DNA of 64,000 bases from Onchocerca volvulus (Eukaryota > Nematoda > Chromadorea > Rhabditida > Onchocercidae): assembly GCA_000499405.2 (NCBI GenBank), contig HG738137.1:16355601-16419600 (forward strand), in the 5' to 3' direction. The number at the start of each line of letters is the position of its first letter. Position 1 is the stretch's first letter. The translations under genes were made by a program, and so were the position numbers. A model generated the notes under the pieces. It was not told the origin of the DNA, searched no databases, and was given only the letters and a program-made list of their open reading frames with translations. This document shows positions 13,293 to 24,600 of the stretch, in pieces.

Positions 13293-13443
13293 TTTATCAC
13301 TCTATCAGATATGATAGGCTTTCTTTATCACTCTGTTAGATGTGATAGAGTTTCTTTATCACTCTATTAGATATGATGGACCTTTTTTATCATTCCATCA
13401 GATATGATAGACTTTGTTGATCATTCAATTAGATATGATGGAC
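13293..13443. repeat. About 31-bp tandem repeat with palindromic core
   Basis: Five diverged copies of a roughly 31-bp unit containing TTATCACTCTATCAGATATG. Each copy carries TATCA near one end and TGATA or TGATG near the other, so every unit can form a short imperfect hairpin. It lies in gene-free DNA. Confidence 0.75.
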
Positions 13444-14133
13444 GCCCGAACAATATGCTACAATTCTGTCTTTTGTAATTATTTCAGACAATTAATGCAA
13501 TTTATGATTAAAATTTCAAATATGATATCTTTTTCAGACAATACTTACATCGATCTAACACAAATTTATTTTTATTTCTTCGCAAATTCCTGCAATTAGC
13601 ATGCGAAATTTTGATGCTTCAAAATATTTGATTGATTTATTCACAGTGGATATTGCAGGAAAATTAAATTCACTTTGAATTAAATTTTTAGGAATTTAGG
13701 AAATTTATGCTCATATTTTATTGGGAAAATATTCGCAGACTTATTGAATTTATTTATCATTTTGTATTTTGCAAGAAACATAAATATTTGTTGAATTTTT
13801 GTGTTTTTAAAAAAAATATGGAAAAAAATTTGAATTCCTCAGATTAAACTATCCGAATGATGCTTCAAAAAGTAACAGAATAGATTCTATTTGTTTTGCA
13901 AATGAAGATTTGAATCCGAAACCTGTTTGAATCCGAAGCCTGCGTGTCCTATCTGTTCAGGTACGTCTGACGTGATATCCCTGAGACGTGATATCTCTGA
14001 CGTATTCACACGTATGCGTGTTAAATTAATGTTATTATACATTAATTCATTAGTAAACTGTGAATAATAAGTTTTTCAAAATCAGCAAGTTTTAATGCGA
14101 AATTAATTATATAAAAATCTTATTTAGAAATCT

Positions 14134-14183
14134 CTTTTATATTTTATGAATGCTTTAGATGAAGCATTCATAAAATATAAAAG
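14134..14183. repeat. Perfect inverted repeat, 22-bp arms with 6-nt loop
   Basis: Left arm 14134-14155 (starts CTTTTATATTTTATGAATGC) and right arm 14162-14183 are exact reverse complements separated by six bases. The complementarity resumes beyond the arms after a two-base bulge. Lies about 440 bases downstream of the LAPTM-like gene's stop codon. Confidence 0.9.
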
Positions 14184-14625
14184 ATTTATAAAATAAATAA
14201 ATAATGCAGAATGCTATCGCTGAATCTATCGTATTTAATTTTATATTTTGATATACGATTATAGATTTTATTTTCTTCTAGTGACATTTAGATGATAAAA
14301 GTTTTGTAATAATCAGAAAATCTAAATTTCAAGCTTTTTAATTTGTAATTTCTTAACTTTTACAATTCGCGCCCTAAAATTTACTATAAATATTTGATCA
14401 AACTTGTCCTTAGTTCAAATAAAAATATGTGATTTATAAAAATTTTCAAGTTCATCGAAATACCGATAGCACGTACATACCACATGAGTTGACCACATAG
14501 AAAATAGAATATGAATGATTAGGATACAAATTACTAATGCTTTGGCTTGACCTGAAATTGACCTAATTTATATTATTTAAGGCGACTGATTTCTACCAAT
14601 CATTAACAATTATCGAAAAAATGCT

Positions 14626-15162
14626 TTACATTCTTCGACCAATCATTGAAAAAATATTAGGATCAAAGAAAATCGATCGTTTAAACAATTCTCCTATTCG
14701 ATATTTCAGTAAGCAATTGTGAATTATTTTTAAACAAATTGAATTGAAAAAAAATTGAAATGAATAAGATGAAATCATATTAACAATTTGTTTATATGAT
14801 AATATTTTGAAACGAAAGTATACCTTGATTTTCTGGATCAATCAATATTTCTCTGAAACTTGACCGAATCATGTGCCACATATTGCTCATAACAAATATT
14901 ATCACCATAATAAGAAATACTGTTGAAATTAATATTGTCATTATCTAAGTAAACATGATTGTATAGTTTTTGATAGATCAATATAGATCAATAACATTAA
15001 GACTTGTTTTCAAAGTTAAAATTGATTTTTTACTTTTGTTTTTTTTCGCTAAACAAGAAAAAAATATCGTCGTAATGAGCGATATATTAGGGCAATGCTC
15101 ATTGAAGTTGTTCTAATTAGCTCAAATAGAGCCACCAAGATAAAAATTTTTGAGAAGTTTTT

Positions 15163-15197
<35 letters not shown>

Positions 15198-16209
15198 TTC
15201 TAAGAAGATAATTTTAGTTGAATCATTAAAAATTTCTCCCACATTTATTCATTTCAAATTTTTTTCCATAAAAACTTTTTTCAACTATAAAATTTTCAAT
15301 TACTCACTACTAAATAAGTAATAAGTAATTTTTCATTTCTGAATAATTTAGAAATGAGTATTTGTGATTGCTTTTTATGCTTTTTTTTTTTAAGATATGG
15401 AATTAAACTCAATTGCATTCAAAGTTTATCGGAAAATAAGAATGAGAAAGAAACCTGAATAAAAATGAATGGTAGCAGAAATTTGCATTTTTTTTGGGCA
15501 ACTCCAAGGAATAATGCAATAATTGCGATAATAACTATTAATGCAGGTATACTGTATAATATCATCGAACCGAGCAAACCATATCTTTTATCAGAAGAAA
15601 TTAAAATAACCCAGATAAGAGTGATAAAAATGAAAAGCATTGTAATTGCTCCAATTGCTCTCGTTGCAACCTAAATTGTTGTTACAGTTACACTTGAATT
15701 TGTTCCAGGGAGCATATCGGAGTTACGATTTGGTACCAATAGTTGTTATTCGATTAATAGTTCAATATCGTAATTTTTTAAAGTTTAAAATTCAAAGTCG
15801 TTATGCTTTCTTAACAAATTCGAAATTTTTGTCCAATTCTATAACAAACACGATAACTTTAGCATTGAGGATGGTTAGAATCTTACTTCTTTCTCGATGA
15901 TGCAAAATTTTAGTTATCCTTTACAAAAATTCCATGTTTTTTTTTTTTTTTTTAATAAGAAAATTAGTTTTTATTGCAAAAAATTCGTACACTAATGACG
16001 AATATTTATTATTTAACTGATTGCAAGAATGTCACTGGATATGAATTTGGACCAGTTTTTGATCTATTAAGAAAATATTTTAAATGGAAGATTACTTTAA
16101 CGTGTATTAAACCACATAAACATTTATACGATCGATCGGCGTGTGGGAATTGCGGCATCAATAATATTTTGGAATGACATTTTTCCCTTGCACATTTTCC
16201 GTCTATCAT
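14626..16209 (-). CDS. LAPTM/DUF7027-like small multi-pass membrane protein
   Basis: Minus-strand exons 16209-16096, 15670-15455, 14944-14824 and 14693-14626 join in perfect phase to 172 aa. The N-terminus has a Cys-containing segment ending YKCLCGLIHVK, resembling the CC..HVR motif that precedes the first helix in lysosomal LAPTM4-type proteins and related nematode families. Hydrophobic segments lie at about residues 46-62, 70-92 and 97-130; the last is long enough for one or two helices. A short cytosolic tail (GELFKRSIFFDPNIF...RRM) follows. It probably resides in endolysosomal or plasma membranes, by analogy only. It is shorter than vertebrate LAPTM4 (about 230 aa) and lacks its PPxY tail motif, so orthology is not claimed; it may belong to a nematode-expanded family. 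Confidence 0.72.
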
Positions 16210-16870
16210 TGTGATATTATTTCTTTGATGCCTGAAAAATTATAAATTTCAATTTAATGCAACGTATCCTACGCAAAATATGTTATCGTTTGCTTATTAG
16301 AAGGAAAAACAGTTCAAATCATTCATTCCTTTGGTACCATATCTATACTACTTAAATATCAGGTCAATTTATCTTACCTTACGCTTTTTATCTCTATCAG
16401 ATATGCAGATTATGAATTTTTCTACGAATAATTATCCATCTTGTACATTACAGATAAAAATCGTTGAATGAAGTTCATTTTATATGAAATCACAAATAAT
16501 ATATTCAAAATGTTGCTTATTTTAATGTACGCAAAACGATTAATTTTTTAAAATATTTTCGAATTAAAATTGTCCAACCAATTCTGAAAATGAAATTTGC
16601 TGAATTTCTAAATTTCAAAAAATTTGATAAACATGAATTAAGAACAAGAACTTATGATAAAACTATGCTGCAATATGACTTTTTTTTTTCCTTAAAATTT
16701 GCTCCTTAACCTCAAGTTTAGTCGAAATAAGTCAGTTAAAATTTTTGAATCATTTCGAAATATCCCAAAGGAATTGATTTTCGCCCACATTTTGTTTGAG
16801 AATATTGCTCACATAAATTATATACAAAAATGTATATGCAGAATTCTATATGCAAAAGAAACAAAATGTC

Positions 16871-17301
16871 TTAAATAACATTAAAATTAGTTAGAAAGTC
16901 GAAATCTTTTAAATAACATTGAAGTCAGTGAAACAGTTGAAATCGCTTAAACAACATTAAAATTGGTGAAAAAGTTGAAATCTTTTAAACAACATTAAAA
17001 CTGGTGAAAAAGTTCAAATCTCATAAACAACGTTAAAATTAGTGAAGGAATCGAAATTTCTTGAATAAGATTAAAAGTAGTGAAAAAGTTGAAATCTCTG
17101 GAACAACATTAAGATTAGTGAGAAAATCGAAATCTCTTAAATAATATAAAAGTAATGAAAAAGTTGAAATCTCTTAAACAACACTAAAATTAGTGAAAAA
17201 TATTAAAGTTAGTGGAAAAATCGAAATCTCTTAAATAACATGAAAGTTACTGAAAAAATCGAAATCTCATAATAACACCAAAATTAGTGAAAGAGTCAAG
17301 T
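16871..17301. repeat. About 38-bp minisatellite
   Basis: Roughly 11 diverged tandem copies of a unit near TTAAATAACATTAAAATTAG followed by TGAAAAAGTTGAAATCTC. Divergence and small indels between copies suggest an old array. No coding potential. Confidence 0.85.
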
Positions 17302-19606
17302 CTTCTTTGCATTCGATTTCTTCTCTTTCGTCCACTTTCATCTCAAAAGATTATTGATAGAATGCGCAAAAATTTCGCTAATTATTCGTTGATAGGGAAT
17401 TAATGGAATGATCAAATTCCATTTACTTAAAGTCCAAGAATCGAAGCTTTTATATTTTAATCACATACAAATTCCACTTGAAATGAAATGAAGGATAAAA
17501 AATCTTCATATCAAATTCATTTTTTCTTCTCAAATTCAAATTCTTCCAAAATTAGGAATCAGATACCTTCTATAAAATGAAAAGATTTCGATTGATCAAT
17601 TACGGGGATAAGTATTTAAGACATGATTAATTTACTTCCATCCTGATTAATAAAACAGTGGAATTTATATGTGATTTATATGAATCGAAAAAAAAAGTGG
17701 ATATAAAATATAAATCTATGATAATGAATATTAGGATATGATCATCAGAAACTGAACTATTCTGATCATGTCAGTTTTTATGCTCAGTTGTGAATCAAAC
17801 AATCTACACATGTAGATATAGTTCTGCGTTATAGTATTTCAAAAAAAAAATTTCTAAAAAATTGAAATTGAAAAAAATACAAAAAAATATTGAAGCACAA
17901 AATTCATGACAGCTGCCATAGATGCGATTAATCCAAATCTGAAATGGATGACCAAAACAGATATGAAGAATGAATAAAGCAGAAAAAAAAAAGTCAAGTT
18001 TTTGAAATCGTAGCTTTGAAATTATTGGTCTTTTGAAGTTATAGAAATTATAGATGTTTTTGAAAACTGGCATAGAATTAAAAAACAAACTTAACGTTAA
18101 ATCAATCAAAAGAATGCCTTTATTTCCAGGCTAACAACAATATGTATCAATATAGCTTGCAAATCTTTCAATGGTTACACTTTTGAAGCTTCTCATCAGT
18201 TTTAAATTCACTCAAAATATTAAATAAACAATGGATAAATAGCACAGAAGATGCACTTCTTGTTGAAGCAGAACTGAATTTTATCATAATGATTTGATTT
18301 TTAGATTTCACTTGTTGAAAGTGGTAGTCTGTTTTTATTCTTTTGCATAATTAATTATATTGATTTTTTAATTAATTATATTCATTTTTGCTATAAGCTT
18401 GTGTGATTTTTGAATATCATCAAGGAAATGTTAATTTTTTTTTCAATACGATTTATTTTATCAGTAAAAATGATTCGTTTTATCTTTTGATCTCAGAAGT
18501 ATAGTACCATTCATTCATCTGATACCTACGAGTCGTGATTAATTAAAGTAGCCAATTAAAATAATGTATACTTTCATGCGTGCTTAAGATCGAAGTTAAG
18601 TTTCATTTTTCCTATAGAACAAGCATGAATCTTGCAGAATTTCACAAATTGCTTCATTTTTACCACAGTACCATTGATAATGATCTTGAAACTGTTGGAA
18701 AATGGAAATTCAATAAAAATCATTTGGTAAATTATCGAATTTTCATTCTAAGGATTACTAAGACCATCAAATATGCAATAAATGAGCATTGATCTCGGAT
18801 TCTTTTGCAAATTCAACGATGGAACAACAATATCGAAGCAATGGGAAACAAATAAGCCAAGGAATCATAATTATTAACTGATTAGCAAAAATTAAATTTT
18901 CTGTACTATAAGTCGCTTAAAAGGATCACATAAAATCGAATAGATTGGTATAGTAAGGAGAAAATGTTGAATAATTTGATAATTTTGTGCTGCAGCAGCA
19001 TCGGAATTCGTGAAAAGAATCATCTGAAAAAAAAGTAGGAAGAATGAAACCTGAAGATTTCAATTGACTATTCATCGGTTGACAATTTTCCCTGCTAATA
19101 AAATGCATTTATTTAATGATATTTCTCTCAAAGCTCAATTTAAATGAAAATTCGGCAATGAATCGCTTCTTCGAGTTGATAAAGAGTAAAAATAATGATG
19201 CGATAAAGATTGAGACGTACTTGAGAAGCATTTTTTTTTTTTTATTACATCTAGCTCATTTAATGGATTTGAAAAAAATAAATTACTCTGTCACCATCAC
19301 ATTGCCATAATTATATGAAATTATTCATGTAAACATACATGTCTTCTTCTTTTCCTTCCTTTTCGTCAAGATTCTAGCATCCGATTCATCCTCACGATAT
19401 CATATCAGTCAACATTCATTTCCTTCTTAGCAAATTGCCATGTTGACAGTGTTTGAGCACAAAGTTTCAGATGGCATGAACACCCCTCTTCATTTTTATA
19501 TAACGTGAAAGATTCCGGAAAATTCCGAAAGAATGTTTACTATAAGCAAGGAATGTTAAAATTCAAGAAGCATGAAAATGTTTCAAGTGAACCAATGAGG
19601 ATACAA

Positions 19607-19694
19607 ATGTTTACCGCCAAAACAATAAACAAAGAGATAAATATGTTTCCCGCCAAAACGATTAACATGTTTACCACCAAAAGAAGAAACATGT
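19607..19694. repeat. Short three-copy repeat (ATGTTTACCGCCAAAA)
   Basis: Three copies of a block close to ATGTTTACCGCCAAAACAAT spaced 25-40 bases apart, within a small open frame (19505-19696) that has no splice context. Probably a local duplication, not a gene. Confidence 0.6.
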
Positions 19695-20218
19695 GACCAT
19701 TAAATAATCTTAAAATTACAAAATAAAAAAATGCCGAAATTTATACATTTATGCCTAGCAACTTTCTGCATGTGTTGCAAAATCAATTCCAAATCGATGA
19801 TGACATTTTACATTTGCAGAAAATTTGCATTTTGCAAAAATTTTCATAACTGTAATTGTAAATATAATATAGTACTGTGATTGAATGTAATTGACAGTAT
19901 GTACAATGCAATTATAGAGAAATCTCGGTTGGTGCTGATTTCTTTCTGTACATCTTAAATTTGATCATATTAACAATTACTTTAAAAAATGTGCCACAGA
20001 ATTTTTCCAAATTATAACGAAAATTTTCCAAATCCTTTATTTTTCCTTCAATCCAGTCTTGAGTATGTTTAACTAGTAAATAAAAAAACCGAAAATTGCA
20101 AAAATTAAAAATTAAATTTATTGTAAGAGGAAAATTTGAACTTTACAAATTATACAAAACTTCAGAACCCAGATTAAACAGGTTGGATTAAAAGGGAAAT
20201 GGAGAATATGAAAAAGCT

Positions 20219-20478
20219 GAAACTTTTTCCTGTAATTTTAGTAAAACCTACATTATAAAATGCATATATTATAGATTCAAGTAAGTAACACGTGGAAAAA
20301 AATTTGGAACTTTTTTCTGTGATTCCATAAAATTCACATCGGAAAATGCATACGTTCTTAATTCAAATAAGTAATGTGAGAATTTAAAAAAAAAGAAACT
20401 TAAAACTTTTTCCTGTAATCCTAGTAAAATTTATCAGGAAATGCATATATTATAGATTCAAGTAAATAACGTGAGAAT
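20219..20478. repeat. Three diverged tandem copies of an 85-95 bp unit
   Basis: Each copy contains AACTTTTTCCTGTAAT, then a TAGTAAAA-type block, AAATGCATATATTATAGATT and CAAGTAAGTAA. Divergence between copies is moderate. It sits about 1.1 kb upstream of the TANGO1 start. Confidence 0.75.
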
Positions 20479-21620
20479 ATTATGTAAGTAAGACATGAAA
20501 GATAAGACAATAATGAAGTTTAATTGTTTGTCATATCAATTGATCAGAATACAAACAACACCAGTATTGATAAGATTATCTTGAGCAGGTTGCTGGAAGT
20601 GCAAGTTTTCATAAGGTTTCTGTCAAAATATTTATTTAGTAGCGTAGCGCGAATGTTGATTTGAACACGTCACAAAACCGACTCAATAGATTGTTGGGGC
20701 GGTAGTTGAATCTTTCAAGTATGTGGATTTTTCTTGTGTGCGTGACTTTCTTTTGCGTCCTTGAATCTTCTTTTGTATACGTGAGGTTTCTCGGGATAAT
20801 TTTCGGCTTTTCACGGACTTCGTGCTTCTAGGAGAGATTCGTTAGATGTTGATGAAATTTTGATTTTTTATTCTTTGATCAACAGAGATAACAAATAGAG
20901 ACATCAATAGAGATTTTTTTTTTTCTTTGATCAGTTTAGAGGCAACCATATAATTTCGTCTTTTTGCATCCGATTATTTATTTAGGTATTTAATTACTTT
21001 GTCAAAGATCAAAATCAGGAAAAAATTCGAACACAAATAATTGGTATACAAATATACATTGAGTGGTGTTATTTTTGTTTTTTTTTTTTGTTGATTATTC
21101 AATTAAACGAACAATTTAGATATGCCATTCGTAATTACTTTATAATAGAAATCGATATTACAATCGGTAACAACTGGGATATGAGGCTGAATTTCAACTT
21201 TACAACTGAATTTCAACTTGAGTTTTGATCTTTTTCGGATGCTGTGATATCATATAACTTATTCTCTTCTTATTGCTTTTTGATAAAAGAAACTGCAAAA
21301 AGTAAATATTCGATGGTCGTAGTTCACGAAATCATATTTAATGTTCCATTCCTCTAAGATCTCCAATGATGTTGCTTAATTGAAACTTTTTTTTTTTAAA
21401 TTGTTTTTACTATGAACGGATATGGAAAGACATCATTCTCAAATTCAAATTCAACTTCATATTTCCAGTTATTTCCAATTGCTAATTTTTAAATTAATTC
21501 AGGTAATATATAAGAGACGTGGAGAATATGAAAAAGTGCTGATTGAAAAGAAAAAGAAACCCACTCTCTGTATTCACTTATTTTCTTTTATTTCGCTGTT
21601 TGAGATTTCTTGCGACTTGG

Positions 21621-24600
21621 ATGACAATAATGGTTGTCGTTCATTTCCTCAGTGTTAGTTAGTTTAATTAAATTTAATTTTGCTTCTGAATTATTTTTGC
21701 TTATTTCAGTTTGGGATATCTTCTTTTCTTAAAATTTTAAAATTATGTTGATTTTCCTATTAAGAATATTTCTCTATCTTATAAGTGTTAAATACCTTGG
21801 TCATTGATTTGCCAGATGACTAATCTTCAAAGAAACGGGGAAAAACAACACATTCTTGCTAGGTCTTTTTGGGGAAACTGACTATATTCTTGCAAAATTG
21901 CAATAATTTTCTTTATTTAAAAGCTCTTTTGTTCCTATTCGTTGAAATATACTTTTTATAAGTATGTTATCAATTAGAAAATAATATTTTTTTTTTCTCT
22001 CTTAGGTAATTATATGGTTAACAGTGTTTTTCTCGTTAACTTCATCATTAGGAGCGATCGCAAAAAAGACAAAATTGTGTGGTGATGAAGCTTGTTCAGG
22101 TATTACTTTTTGGAACTTTCTGAAAGATTGATTCTTTATAAATGAACAAAATTAGTTGTCTATATGACAGAGAATTGTCGAGCTTTGAAATAATCTTTTG
22201 TATTTGTCGGGAAAATTGGTTAATATATTTCGAATCAAATGCTATTAATGTACCATAATAAGTTTGCTAGTTATTACAGGGATAGTTTTCTCACTGTTTT
22301 TCCTGCTGAAATTCTATGAATTTTGCATTTTTTTGAAATTTTTTATGTTGATGCAATTGTAGGGAACTTTCTTTAATTTAACAGCACATTCTTTTATCTC
22401 TAAAATTATTGCGAGTTTTACCAACTGGATATTGGCATCTTGGTGAATATTTTTTCTTATATTTTAATTTTCAATATCAGTTTCAATTTTTTTTCTTGTA
22501 TTAACTTTAAAATTTAGAAAAATTATTCGAAGGAAAGTTTCATCGCTCATCATTAGCTAATCACGAATCATTCCTGTCGCCTAATGAAAACGATTCTGTT
22601 AATGTCTATGCTATTAAATTCAGTGATCGAACTGATTTAATGGAAGGCGCTGTAAGTTCGTGTTCATTTCTTCCCGCGTGTTTTTTCGATTCTTTAAATA
22701 AATTTACAATATGAGCAAATAAATCATTGTTTTACATACCTATGATAAGATGCTTTTAACCGCACAATTTTAAATAAAAGGAAAGTATGATAAATTTTGA
22801 GTAATTCTTGAAGTTTCTGCTAATATATTACTTTCTATTCCAATTTACTGACATAGTTTTTGGATTTATCTGTTTTTAGCTTGTTCGTGAACCGGCAAAG
22901 AAAGGAAATTTTTTCTCGATGCATATTAATCTTGATGATTACGTGGAATTTCTCAAAAATGCGGTTGTGTCCAATAAAACAATGTTTATGATTAGTAGAG
23001 ATCCACGCGACCATCCTTCTCACAGACTAGTCGGTAATGAAATTCCCTAACTTTTCGCTTCATCAATTTTGTTCCATCATTACTATTTCGAAAATTTTTG
23101 GTTTGTTGTTTTACATACGAATGCTTTGGACAACCTCTTATCTGGAATATGTCGATATTATTCTAATTAGGAAAAAAAATTTAAGGTATCAAAGCAGCTT
23201 TACCAGAATTAATTAAAGACTACGAAGTGAATGCTAAACGTCTTTCTGTTGAAAGACAATTACCAACAGAAGAAATCGATTATGCTGCATTGGGTTATTT
23301 TTCTGACACCGAAGGTTTCCTTCTTTGTCGAATTCAGTTTGAATTTAATGTTGGATTGGTAGCTGAACTATCTTTAGATTTTACTAACCGAACTTTATCA
23401 CAGTTATTTGCAGATCTTTAATGTAATCTTTTTAATCAAAGTTATTTTCTTAACGGAATTTTCTAAAATTGAATAATATGTCGTAGCTTAATTTTCACCT
23501 TTTAATTCGAAGTTGGAGGGGGGAGGGGGTGGAAGCGATGGTTTCATCCACTTTAGAGATTTTCCTAAGCAGTAGTTTCCTTTTTAATCAGACCGTTTAA
23601 TTTTCAAATTTGTATGTTCAAATTTATTAAGGGCATGGACATTCACACAATCATGAACATAGGCATTCTCATAATCACGAGCATTATCATGATCGTGGAA
23701 TGCACTTAGATTCGCATGAACATATTCAGACTTTGCAACATACAGTTCAACCCGTGGTTCTTCATTCGGAAACAACAGTATGTATTTTTTTCCATCATTT
23801 GATTGTTCCTTAATATTTTGTGGTGTCAATTGCAAGAAGGCTATGAATTTTGAATAAAAGCAATTTTAAAATATCAAAAATGCGCCAGTTATCTTTTGCG
23901 CACATGAGTACTATTTTTTCCAGTTACTGTTTGATTATTTTCTTGAGATGTATTTAAGGCATATTATGATGAGGTTGTTTACCCAAAGTCATCTTACACA
24001 AATTTCGTGTAAATGAGCTTTTCTATGGTAATCTAGCTTTTATATTATTTCATTATATGTACTTATTTAGCAGTTTTGCAATATGTTGACTTTCGTCTCT
24101 CTAAATCACGCGCTGCTATATCAGTTCTTGATAAAATGTGTAGGGAATTTTGATTATTTTATTGCTAGTAATTTATGTAAATGTTCCAGGCAGTTCCACC
24201 ACTTCCAGCATTGAATGTCCCAACGAATAAACGACAGGAAGCATCTGTTGAAACAACCACTTCAGTTCAGCCGCAGGAGGTTCGAGATTTACATAGTTTT
24301 TTGATTTTTGCTTATGAATAGTTGAACTTCTCCAACATTCAGAAGTTCTATTTAGCAAATTATGATCTAACTTTGTTATGCATCATATATTTATTTTTTA
24401 TTGTTTTAGATGCCTGTTCTCGGCTCAAAATTTAATGTCGTATCAGAGATTCCTGTACAGCAAAATTTAATGCACGAAACTGCTTCTCTTATGTCGCAAC
24501 CAGACTCGGAATCGGCGTCGAACACCATTCCTAATGTTCCTGAAATAGTAGTGCCTGAGCTTTCGTCAGTTGTGCAAGAGGCGTCAGCTATGTCGGAAAA

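Larger units (their letters stand above)
12204..14625. other. Intergenic region with short repeats
   Basis: No supported gene. Contains a perfect 22-bp tandem duplication, a 31-bp tandem array and a perfect hairpin, each listed separately. Short open frames at 12624-12806 (-) and 13414-13599 (+) lack splice context and composition typical of the real exons in this window. Confidence 0.55.
16210..21620. other. Gene-poor 5.4-kb region
   Basis: No exon with convincing coding character plus splice sites was found. It contains three tandem-repeat blocks (listed separately) and may include the promoter and 5' UTR of the TANGO1 gene, especially the slightly more GC-rich stretch near 20640-20840. 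Open frames at 17804-18109 (-), 18580-18792 (+), 18926-19108 (-) and 19116-19310 (+) overlap one another and look random. Confidence 0.5.

Noticed and set aside
15465..15900. Plus-strand open frames opposite the LAPTM-like exons
   Set aside because: Shadows of a minus-strand exon chain that has correct phases and membrane-helix periodicity.
20640..20840. GC-richer patch considered as a tRNA or other structural RNA gene
   Set aside because: No cloverleaf arms or A/B box spacing could be found by eye.
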